Assembly: GCA_025350945.1 (NCBI GenBank)
Contig: JANXWW010000331.1
Location: 1-15,275, forward strand
Direction: 5' to 3'
DNA: 15,275 bases
Source: Burkholderiales bacterium
Lineage (GTDB): Bacteria; Pseudomonadota; Gammaproteobacteria; Burkholderiales; Usitatibacteraceae
Position numbers and translations under genes: made by a program. Below, one piece after another: positions 1-6,227 of the stretch. Every line of letters begins with the position of its first letter. The stretch's first letter is position 1. Under the pieces are notes generated by a model. The model saw nothing but the letters and a program-made list of their open reading frames with translations, made no database searches and had not been told where the DNA came from.

Positions 1-1791
1 CTTGCGCTCATGCTCCAACAAGAAACGTTTACGAATACGAATGTTTTTTGGCGTGATTTCAACCAATTCATCGTCATCAATAAACTCAATCGCGGATTCG
101 AGCGTCATCTGGATTGGCGGCACCAGCGCCACCGCTTCATCCGTGCCGGACGAGCGCACATTGGTGAGCTGCTTGCCTTTGATCGGGTTCACGACGAGAT
201 CGTTATCGCGGCTGTGAATACCAATCACCATACCGTTATACAAACGCTCGCCGGGAGATACAAACATGCGGCCACGGTCCTGCAATTTCCACAACGCATA
301 AGCCACCGCATCGCCCTGCTCGCCCGAAATCAACACACCGTTGCGACGCGATGCGATCTCACCACGCAGCGGCGCGTATTCATCAAACACATGGCTCTTT
401 AAGCCAGTACCTCGAGTCAAGTTCATGAATTCAGTTTGAAACCCGATCAGGCCACGAGCAGGAATACGGTAATCCAGGCGCACACGGCCACGACCATCCG
501 GCACCATATCGACCATATCGCCACGACGCTGGCCAATCGCTTCCATCACCGGGCCCTGATGCGTTTCTTCAACATCGAGGGTGAGCATTTCAAATGGCTC
601 GCACTTTTCGCCGTTAATTTCCTTCACCAACACACGTGGCTTGCCAACGGCTAATTCATAGCCTTCGCGACGCATGTTTTCCAAGAGAATCGTCAGGTGT
701 AATTCACCACGACCTGACACCATAAATGAATCGGTGTCTTCGGTTTCGGCCACTTTCAAGGCGACGTTAACGAGCAACTCTTTATCAAGGCGCTCACGCA
801 ATTGGCGCGAGGTAACGAACTTGCCTTCCTGACCGGCGAATGGCGATTTGTTAACCTGAAAATTCATCGTCAAAGTCGGCTCATCCACACCCAAAATCGG
901 CAGCGCCTCCGGATTTTCAACATCTGCCAGCGTGCAGCCAATCGCCAATTCTTCAATACCAGAAATCAGCACAATCTCGCCGGCCTCCGCGACATCCAGC
1001 GGCACTTTGTTCAAGCCCTGAAAGCCCTGCACGGAATTCACGCGCGCTTTTTTTGGCGGCTTGTCACCAATCATCACCATCACATCTTGTGCCGGCTTGA
1101 TCGAGCCACGACGAACGCGGCCAATGCCAATGCGGCCCACATACGTCGAGTAATCGAGTGCAGAAATTTGTAATTGCAGCGGCGCATCCGCATCACTTTC
1201 AGGCTCGGGAACGTATTTCAAAACAGTGTCGAACAAAGCACGCATGTCGGTGGCAGGCGTTTTCAAATCAAGCATGGCGTAGCCATTGATTGCTGAGGCA
1301 TAAACGACCGGAAAATCAAGCTGGGCCTCAGTCGCGCCCAATTTATCCATCAATTCAAATGTGTTGTTAATTACCCAATCCGGGCGTGCACCATCACGAT
1401 CAATTTTGTTTACTACCACAATCGGCCGCAAGCCGAGCGCTAACGCTTTCTTGGTCACAAAACGCGTTTGTGGCATCGGGCCTTCAACTGCATCCACCAG
1501 CAGCAACACGCCATCCACCATCGACAATACGCGTTCGACTTCACCACCAAAATCCGCGTGGCCTGGCGTATCTACGATATTGATGTGTACGCCTTCGTAA
1601 TCAATCGCGGTATTTTTCGCGAGAATGGTAATGCCGCGCTCTTTTTCGAGATCGTTCGAATCCATCACCCGTTCGGCAATGTGCTGGTGCGCGGCAAATG
1701 AGCCGGCCTGGTGAAGGAGTTTGTCGACGAGGGTGGTTTTCCCGTGGTCAACGTGGGCGATGATGGCGATATTTCTGAGGGCGCGTGGCAT
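1..1791 (-). CDS. typA: Translational GTPase TypA/BipA (3' end cut by window)
   Basis: Ribosome-associated translational GTPase of the EF-G/LepA superfamily, linked in other bacteria to 50S assembly and to growth in the cold or under stress. The frame is open for 597 codons and runs off the window edge, so only the last few residues should be missing; family members are usually about 600-615 residues. The N-terminus reads MPRALRNIAIIAHVDHGKTT, with the P-loop at about residues 12-20. ERGITI (switch I), DTPGH and NKID follow, then the beta-barrel, EF-G III/V-like domains and the TypA-specific C-terminal region (ARGLIGFQTEF near residue 450). The ATG at 1791 gives the standard family N-terminus, although no good Shine-Dalgarno sequence precedes it. 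An extended -10 lies about 60 bp upstream (1853-1861). Identification is by family motifs and is very secure. Confidence 0.97.
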   Translation of the reverse strand, partial: MPRALRNIAIIAHVDHGKTTLVDKLLHQAGSFAAHQHIAERVMDSNDLEKERGITILAKNTAIDYEGVHINIVDTPGHADFGGEVERVLSMVDGVLLLVDAVEGPMPQTRFVTKKALALGLRPIVVVNKIDRDGARPDWVINNTFELMDKLGATEAQLDFPVVYASAINGYAMLDLKTPATDMRALFDTVLKYVPEPESDADAPLQLQISALDYSTYVGRIGIGRVRRGSIKPAQDVMVMIGDKPPKKARVNSVQGFQGLNKVPLDVAEAGEIVLISGIEELAIGCTLADVENPEALPILGVDEPTLTMNFQVNKSPFAGQEGKFVTSRQLRERLDKELLVNVALKVAETEDTDSFMVSGRGELHLTILLENMRREGYELAVGKPRVLVKEINGEKCEPFEMLTLDVEETHQGPVMEAIGQRRGDMVDMVPDGRGRVRLDYRIPARGLIGFQTEFMNLTRGTGLKSHVFDEYAPLRGEIASRRNGVLISGEQGDAVAYALWKLQDRGRMFVSPGERLYNGMVIGIHSRDNDLVVNPIKGKQLTNVRSSGTDEAVALVPPIQMTLESAIEFIDDDELVEITPKNIRIRKRFLLEHERK

Positions 1792-1852
1792 GGAATTCGG
1801 CTTCGGTTAGGGTTTGTTTTGAAAAGAAGATAAGTTATTGACTCAACTCGAC

Positions 1853-1861
1853 ATTTTAGCA
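1853..1861 (-). promoter_or_regulatory. Extended -10 promoter element for typA
   Basis: Read on the minus strand the sequence is TGCTAAAAT, a TGn-type extended -10 joined to a TAAAAT hexamer. It would start a transcript near 1846 with a leader of roughly 55 nt before the typA ATG. No good -35 is seen 16-18 bp upstream, which fits extended -10 promoters but keeps confidence moderate. Confidence 0.42.
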
Positions 1862-1920
1862 CGCCCATGTGACGAATTCGAGCTATTTGTGCAGCGCATC
1901 AATTGTTCACGGTTCCTTGC

Positions 1921-2343
1921 TCATGGTTCTTTATTCCGCATCCAGTCTGCGGTATTCGCAAATGATGCAATCAGCCGGTCACGCAAGCTGTGCTCAATTT
2001 CAACATCAGCCATCGCACGCGTCATGCAACTCATCCACTGGTCACGCTCGCTGGCACCAATAGCGAACGACAGATGCCGCGCGCGCAACCGCGGATGGCC
2101 GAATTGATCCGTGTACACGGGCGGGCCACCGAGCCAACCAGTTAAAAACATAAATAATTTCTCGCGTGAGCCATCGAGCGATTCGGGATGCAGTTTGCGG
2201 ATGCCGTAAAAATCTGGATCTTCGTCCATCAAATCATAAAAGCGAGTGACCAGTGCGCGCACCTTGGCTTCACCGCCGATGATGCCGTACGGAGTTGATT
2301 GCGGATTTAACGTTGGCTCGTCAATTTGTTTTTTAATTTCCAT
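1921..2343 (-). CDS. glbO: Group II truncated haemoglobin (trHbO-like)
   Basis: A 140-residue haem protein of the 2-on-2 globin fold, group II. Family members bind O2 or NO and are proposed to act in NO/ROS detoxification or oxygen handling in the cytoplasm. The sequence shows YGIIGGEAKVRALVTRFYDL (residues 19-38, B-helix with Tyr36 as likely B10), FLTGWLGGPPVY (66-77), and FGHPRLRARHLSF (81-93) where His90 is the proximal F8 haem ligand. RDQWMSCM (100-107) carries the group II hallmark Trp at G8 (Trp103). Length is typical, with about 15 extra N-terminal residues. It lies upstream of typA on the same strand with a 129-bp gap that contains a separate typA promoter candidate, so co-transcription is possible but not needed. 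The symbol is by family resemblance; the group II assignment is firm, the physiological role unknown. Confidence 0.93.
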   Translation of the reverse strand: MEIKKQIDEPTLNPQSTPYGIIGGEAKVRALVTRFYDLMDEDPDFYGIRKLHPESLDGSREKLFMFLTGWLGGPPVYTDQFGHPRLRARHLSFAIGASERDQWMSCMTRAMADVEIEHSLRDRLIASFANTADWMRNKEP

Positions 2344-2387
2344 GACAATATTTTACCGCCCTTTCCCCGATAAGGTATGCCTGCCGC

Positions 2388-2396
2388 TGGCATAAT
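2388..2396 (+). promoter_or_regulatory. Extended -10-like element just upstream of the arnD-like gene
   Basis: TGGCATAAT is close to a TGn extended -10. It ends only 9 nt before the ATG at 2406, so a transcript from it would start at or within a few bases of the start codon. There is no Shine-Dalgarno sequence before that ATG. No convincing -35 is seen. The assignment is tentative. Confidence 0.3.
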
Positions 2397-2405
2397 TGCA
2401 GCAAT

Positions 2406-3398
2406 ATGAAAACAAAAAATTCTCAAAAAAAGCTCGCGCTCAAAATCGACGTGGATACCTTGCGAGGCACACAGATCGGCGTGCCTGCTTTAATCGAGGC
2501 GCTGAAAAAACATCATGCTGACGCCACATTTTTATTCAGTCTCGGGCCGGACAATACCGGTCGCGCGATCAAGCGAGTATTTCGCAAAGGTTTTTTAGGC
2601 AAAGTGAAGCGCACGTCTGTCGTGGCGCATTACGGCTTTCCCACCCTGCTCTACGGCACGCTTTTGCCAGGCCCGGATATTGGCAAGCGCTGCGCCGATA
2701 TTCTTAGACGCACACGTGATGAAGGCTTCGAATGCGGCATTCACACTTGGGATCATGTGCGCTGGCAAGACGGCGTGATGAACGCCTCGGCCGCATGGAC
2801 GAAAAGTGAGATGACGGCAGCACTGGATCGATACGCTGATATTTTTAAAGAGCCCGCAAAAACCCACGGAGCGGCAGGCTGGCAAATGTCGAAGCACGCT
2901 TTGCGGCTCACGCAAACAATGGGCTTTGATTATTGCTCGGATGGTCGCGCCGATCCTGCTTTCGCATTGCCGCATTTCCCCGTTGTAAACGGTGAAATTA
3001 TCGACTGTCCGCAAATACCCACGAGCCTGCCGACTCTTGATGAGCTGATCGGCGTTAACGGTATTACCGAAACCAATGTAGCCGCGCATGTGTTGAAACT
3101 GACCGAATCAAGCCCCGCAAATGGCCATGTATTTACACTGCATGCGGAGCTGGAAGGCATGCGCCTGTTGCCCGTGTTTGAGCGACTACTAATCGGCTGG
3201 AAAGAGCAAGGTTACGACCTCGTTTCGACCCGCGCAATCTATGACAATCTGGATCTTAAACATCTATCGTATTTCAACGCGATTCACGGCGAGATTGCCG
3301 GGCGAAGTGGTAATTTGTTATTGCAAGGTTCGCCGTTTTTGCCAGAAGTTAATATTACGGGCCATGCCCGAACGAAACCTGAAACAACAGTGTCATAG
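2406..3398 (+). CDS. ArnD-like polysaccharide deacetylase family protein
   Basis: Homologue of ArnD, the NodB-fold metal-dependent deformylase that converts undecaprenyl-phosphate 4-deoxy-4-formamido-arabinose to the amino sugar for lipid A modification. Matching stretches are LALKIDVDTLRGT (residues 10-22), with the metal-site Asp pair, and ATFLFSLGPDNTGR (40-53). Also seen are GIHTWDHVRW (111-120), with the His113/His117 metal ligands, HGAAGW, the region PQIPTSLPTLDELIG, and HAELEG near residue 245. At 330 residues it is longer than E. coli ArnD (about 296), mostly at the C-terminus. No other arn gene (arnA, B, C, E, F, T) is near, so the true substrate is uncertain. The next gene on the strand starts 72 bp after the stop. 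The start is supported because conserved sequence begins at residue 10, but there is no ribosome binding site. The family is firm; ArnD function is inferred. Confidence 0.85.
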   Translation: MKTKNSQKKLALKIDVDTLRGTQIGVPALIEALKKHHADATFLFSLGPDNTGRAIKRVFRKGFLGKVKRTSVVAHYGFPTLLYGTLLPGPDIGKRCADILRRTRDEGFECGIHTWDHVRWQDGVMNASAAWTKSEMTAALDRYADIFKEPAKTHGAAGWQMSKHALRLTQTMGFDYCSDGRADPAFALPHFPVVNGEIIDCPQIPTSLPTLDELIGVNGITETNVAAHVLKLTESSPANGHVFTLHAELEGMRLLPVFERLLIGWKEQGYDLVSTRAIYDNLDLKHLSYFNAIHGEIAGRSGNLLLQGSPFLPEVNITGHARTKPETTVS

Positions 3399-3453
3399 TC
3401 TTCATGGATTCTTGAGTCGTTGATTGCCGCTTCCCTTAATACCCATTTCAATT

Positions 3454-3459
3454 TAGGAG
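3454..3459 (+). promoter_or_regulatory. Shine-Dalgarno of the peroxiredoxin gene
   Basis: TAGGAG lies 10 nt before the ATG at 3470. It fixes the start upstream of the asparagine-rich repeat, rather than at a later codon, so the repeat is translated. Confidence 0.7.
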
Positions 3460-3469
3460 CAGAACCGCC

Positions 3470-3955
3470 ATGCCAAACAACGCAAACAACGCAAACAACG
3501 CAAACAACGTTATTGCAGATTTTGAAGTGCCCGCCACCGGTAACCAGCGCTTTGCCAGTACCGCATTCCGCGGCCATCCCTACATTATTTATTTTTATCC
3601 AAAAGACGATACGCCCGGCTGCACGATTGAAGGTACGGCGTTTCGCGATCATTACGACGCATTCAAAAAAGCGGGCTATATGGTATTTGGCGTTTCCCGC
3701 GATTCCCTCAAAAGCCATGAAAAATTCAAAGCAAAAATGAATTTTCCGTTTGATCTTTTTGCAGACGAAGATGAAACACTCTGCAAATTATTTAATGTAA
3801 TCAAAGAAAAAAATATGTATGGCAAAAAAGTGTTCGGTATCGAGCGCTCGACTTTTATTGTGGGCAAGAATAATGAGGTGCTGAAGGAATGGCGTGGCGT
3901 CAAAGTGGACGGCCATGTTGAGGAGGTTCTGAGCGCCGCAAAATCCATGCAATAA
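3470..3955 (+). CDS. bcp: Thioredoxin-dependent peroxiredoxin, PrxQ/Bcp type
   Basis: Thiol peroxidase that reduces H2O2 and organic hydroperoxides, normally with electrons from thioredoxin. The 161-residue product has the thioredoxin fold with YFYPKDDTPGCTIEGTAF (residues 41-58); Cys51 is the peroxidatic cysteine in the PxxxTPGCT motif. Other family marks are FGVSRDSLKSHEKF (73-86), LFADEDETLCKLFNVI (96-111) and RSTFIVG. The resolving cysteine usually found five residues after the peroxidatic one is Thr56 here, and the alternative alpha3 position is not Cys either. The only other cysteine is Cys105, which aligns with the non-essential Cys99 of E. coli Bcp. The mature fold is preceded by an unusual NNANNANNANN tail (residues 3-13) encoded by a 9-bp repeat. 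The start is fixed by a good ribosome site. A terminator follows at 4031-4067, ending this unit. Confidence 0.95.
   Translation: MPNNANNANNANNVIADFEVPATGNQRFASTAFRGHPYIIYFYPKDDTPGCTIEGTAFRDHYDAFKKAGYMVFGVSRDSLKSHEKFKAKMNFPFDLFADEDETLCKLFNVIKEKNMYGKKVFGIERSTFIVGKNNEVLKEWRGVKVDGHVEEVLSAAKSMQ
3474..3509 (+). repeat. Four perfect copies of a 9-bp tandem repeat
   Basis: CAAACAACG is repeated four times without mismatch inside codons 2-14 of the peroxiredoxin gene, giving Asn-Asn-Ala units. Because the unit is three codons, copy-number changes alter protein length but not the frame. It lies outside the conserved fold. Confidence 0.95.
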
Positions 3956-4030
3956 TCAATTCACAAATTTTTGAATATTTAGAAAAATACTTGCGAACGC
4001 AGACTCGAATTGAGTGCAAACTTGATATTG

Positions 4031-4067
4031 AAAACCCTCTTCTGGCCAGCGCCGCAAGAGGGTTTTT
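4031..4067 (+). terminator. Rho-independent terminator after the peroxiredoxin gene
   Basis: An 11-bp perfect stem, AAAACCCTCTT pairing with AAGAGGGTTTT, encloses a 14-nt GC-rich loop and is followed by a further T. It lies 75 bp after the peroxiredoxin stop and 72 bp before the next start. The A-run on the left arm means it could also work on the minus strand. Confidence 0.87.
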
Positions 4068-4124
4068 CGCTTATGAATTCGTCACATATAGCTGTCAACA
4101 CCAATCCATTTTCCAGGCCCTAAC

Positions 4125-4130
4125 GAGAGG
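4125..4130 (+). promoter_or_regulatory. Shine-Dalgarno that selects a TTG start for phoH
   Basis: GAGAGG sits 8 nt before the TTG at 4139, an ideal spacing. The first ATG in the same frame is at 4214, directly at the PIN domain edge and without a ribosome site, so the TTG is preferred. Confidence 0.65.
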
Positions 4131-4138
4131 ACACCACT

Positions 4139-5587
4139 TTGGCTACTAAACACAAAAAAGATGCCGTCGCGACTTCTGAACACGCCGGCTCGGCAAAATC
4201 ACATCAGCACAAAATGTTTGTACTGGATACGAACGTGCTCATGCACGATCCCACATCGTTATTCCGATTTGAAGAGCATGATGTTTATCTGCCGATGATT
4301 ACGTTAGAAGAGCTTGACAACAATAAAAAAGGCATGACCGAAGTGGCACGCAATGCGCGTCAGGCCAGCCGTTTTTTGGATGAAATTGTCTCGAGTCAGG
4401 AAGGCGAAATAGAAACCGGTATCGCGCTAAAAGAATTTGGCACGCGTCAAGCGAGCGGCCGACTCATGCTGCAAACGCGTCCGATCACGCTCGATTTTCC
4501 GTCAGCACTTGCCGATAGTGGCAAGGCTGACAATCAGATTCTCGCCGTAGCACTTGATCTGCAACATCACAACCCAAAACGCAGCGTGGTGCTGGTATCG
4601 AAAGACATCAACATGCGCATCAAGGCGCGCGCGATTGGCGTCTCGGCTGAGGATTATTTCAACGATAAAGTTTTGGAAGACACCGATCTTCTGTATACCG
4701 GCGTACGCGAATTGCCGAAAGATTTTTGGGATAAACACGGCAAGGATATGGAATCGTGGCAGGAACACGGCCGTACGCTGTATCGCATCAAGGGCCCAAT
4801 GGTGGCCAGCATGCACGTCAATGAATTTGTATTTCAGGACGACGACAAACCGTTTTATGCGATGGTGGCAGCACTTGATGGCAAAAGCGCGGTACTCAAA
4901 ACACTGAAAGATTATACGCACCAAAAAAATAACATTTGGGGCATCGTCGCGCGCAACCGCGAGCAAAATTTTGCATTAAATGTGCTGATGGATCCCGATC
5001 TTGATTTCGTCACGTTGCTCGGGCAGGCAGGTACCGGCAAAACCTTGCTCACACTCGCGGCTGCATTGATGCAAACGCTCGAATTCAAAGTCTATTCGGA
5101 GATCATCATTACCCGGGTCACCGTACCGGTCGGCGAGGATATTGGCTTTTTGCCCGGTACCGAAGAAGAGAAAATGAATCCGTGGATGGGTGCTCTGGAA
5201 GATAACCTTGACGTGCTCAATAGCTCGGATGATGAAGCCGGCGATTGGGGGCGTGCCGCGACACGAGATTTGATTCGTTCACGCATCAAAGTGAAGTCAC
5301 TTAATTTTATGCGCGGCAGAACGTTCCTGAATAAATTTTTGATTATTGACGAAGCGCAAAACCTGACACCCAAGCAAATGAAAACCCTCATCACCCGCGC
5401 AGGGCCGGGAACGAAAGTTGTTTGCCTGGGCAATATCGCGCAGATCGACACGCCCTATTTGACCGAGGGCTCATCGGGCCTAACCTATGTGGTGGATCGC
5501 TTCAAAGGCTGGAATCATTCCGGGCATATTACGCTGCAACGCGGCGAGCGTTCGCGCCTGGCTGATCATGCGGCAGAAGTGTTGTAG
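4139..5587 (+). CDS. PIN domain-PhoH ATPase fusion (PhoH2/YlaK-type)
   Basis: A 482-residue cytoplasmic protein joining an N-terminal PIN ribonuclease domain to a C-terminal PhoH P-loop ATPase. In studied PhoH2 proteins this pair acts as an RNA helicase and sequence-specific ribonuclease. The PIN part begins MFVLDTNVLMHDP (residues 26-38; acidic Asp30) and continues with LEELDNNKKG (56-65), ADNQILAVAL (130-139; Asp131) and VSKDINMRIKA (153-163; Asp156), so the usual acidic residues are kept. The ATPase part has Walker A GQAGTGKT (295-302), Walker B LIIDEAQN (401-408) and GNIAQIDTPYL (431-441). The length is normal for the fusion. The start is TTG at 4139 with a good ribosome site; residues 1-25 are a basic, poorly conserved leader. 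A terminator upstream isolates it from the peroxiredoxin gene. The next gene begins 12 nt after its stop, so the two are probably co-transcribed. Confidence 0.95.
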   Translation: MATKHKKDAVATSEHAGSAKSHQHKMFVLDTNVLMHDPTSLFRFEEHDVYLPMITLEELDNNKKGMTEVARNARQASRFLDEIVSSQEGEIETGIALKEFGTRQASGRLMLQTRPITLDFPSALADSGKADNQILAVALDLQHHNPKRSVVLVSKDINMRIKARAIGVSAEDYFNDKVLEDTDLLYTGVRELPKDFWDKHGKDMESWQEHGRTLYRIKGPMVASMHVNEFVFQDDDKPFYAMVAALDGKSAVLKTLKDYTHQKNNIWGIVARNREQNFALNVLMDPDLDFVTLLGQAGTGKTLLTLAAALMQTLEFKVYSEIIITRVTVPVGEDIGFLPGTEEEKMNPWMGALEDNLDVLNSSDDEAGDWGRAATRDLIRSRIKVKSLNFMRGRTFLNKFLIIDEAQNLTPKQMKTLITRAGPGTKVVCLGNIAQIDTPYLTEGSSGLTYVVDRFKGWNHSGHITLQRGERSRLADHAAEVL

Positions 5588-5599
5588 TGGTCAATTGAG

Positions 5600-6166
5600 A
5601 TGAACCGTCTGGCGATCATTCTGATGACCGCATTTCTGGTCACCAGCGCGGGAGGTCAAACGCAAAGTCAAACGCAAAGTCAAACGCCAAATCCGCAGCC
5701 TGTGGAATCGCAGGCTGCGGCAACTGCTCTTTCCGAGTTGCCTGAACCCGCATCACGCCAACAATTTAAAATGCTTTCCAAAGCGACACTCAAAGAGGTG
5801 GAACGCGAGACGAAAAATCAGATCCGCGCCGAGTCGCTGAAATTGCCGATCAAACCTGATGCACCCAAGCGGCCTGCCGCTGAAAATATTCAGCGGCTGG
5901 AAGAAATACGCGTCTTCGGTAACGTTGATCCAGAAGACTATGTTGCCCCAAAACCCGCGCCAATGCTGGTGTTTCGAGCCACGTTAGATAAGCAGCGACC
6001 GATGTCAGCGAAAGAAATTACGCAGATGGGAATGTGTTTTATTGGGCTTTGCGGTATTTATGGGCCAGAAGGTATTCCCACGGAAGCATCTATTGTCAAC
6101 CGCGCAGAAGATCGTAAAAACGCCAGCACCATTGAGCTCTCTCGTGTGCGCGGGACGCTACAGTGA
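5600..6166 (+). CDS. Putative exported protein of unknown function
   Basis: I do not recognise this 188-residue protein. Residues 1-17 look like a Sec signal peptide: Met-Asn-Arg, then a hydrophobic run AIILMTAFLVTSA, with possible cleavage near Ala17-Gly19. There is no lipobox cysteine. A low-complexity QTQSQTQSQTPNPQP linker follows (20-34), encoded by a 12-bp repeat. Residues about 50-105 are charged and likely helical, and IRVFGNVDPEDY (103-114) looks like a structured element. The C-terminal part has CFIGLCGIYGPEG (146-158), with two cysteines that could form a disulphide in the periplasm. It starts 12 nt after phoH stops and has only a weak ribosome site (TGAG directly before ATG), so translation may be coupled to phoH. 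A real gene is supported by the signal peptide and packing between same-strand neighbours, but function is open. Confidence 0.75.
   Translation: MNRLAIILMTAFLVTSAGGQTQSQTQSQTPNPQPVESQAAATALSELPEPASRQQFKMLSKATLKEVERETKNQIRAESLKLPIKPDAPKRPAAENIQRLEEIRVFGNVDPEDYVAPKPAPMLVFRATLDKQRPMSAKEITQMGMCFIGLCGIYGPEGIPTEASIVNRAEDRKNASTIELSRVRGTLQ
5656..5691 (+). repeat. 12-bp tandem repeat, three copies (third imperfect)
   Basis: TCAAACGCAAAG occurs twice perfectly and a third time as TCAAACGCCAAA. It encodes the Gln/Thr/Ser linker just after the signal peptide of the unknown exported protein. The unit is four codons, so length changes stay in frame. Confidence 0.9.
5693..5720 (+). repeat. Perfect 10-bp inverted repeat inside a coding region
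   Basis: CCGCAGCCTG and CAGGCTGCGG pair perfectly around an 8-nt loop. The hairpin lies about 95 nt into the unknown exported protein gene, directly after its 12-bp repeat. No T-run follows, so it is not a standard terminator. It may be chance, an mRNA structure, or a recombination scar. Confidence 0.85.
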
Positions 6167-6227
6167 GCAGAATGGCAATAACGATAGTGATGACAATAAC
6201 AGCGCAGCAAATTCTGGCCGCTAAAAA

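Noticed and set aside
10..402. Plus-strand open frames over 1-1700
   Set aside because: They are antisense to typA, whose minus frame is free of stops for 597 codons and matches the whole family.
2595..3089. Minus-strand 164-codon open frame
   Set aside because: It lies wholly antisense to the well-supported ArnD-like gene, with no recognisable motif and no ribosome site.
3412..3442. TTGAGT and TAATAC as a promoter for the peroxiredoxin gene
   Set aside because: The spacing is 19 bp and both hexamers are weak; co-transcription from the arnD-like gene is equally possible.
3284..3718. Minus-strand open frame with a VCVVCVVCVV run
   Set aside because: It is antisense to the peroxiredoxin gene and the run is just the complement of the 9-bp repeat; no family features.
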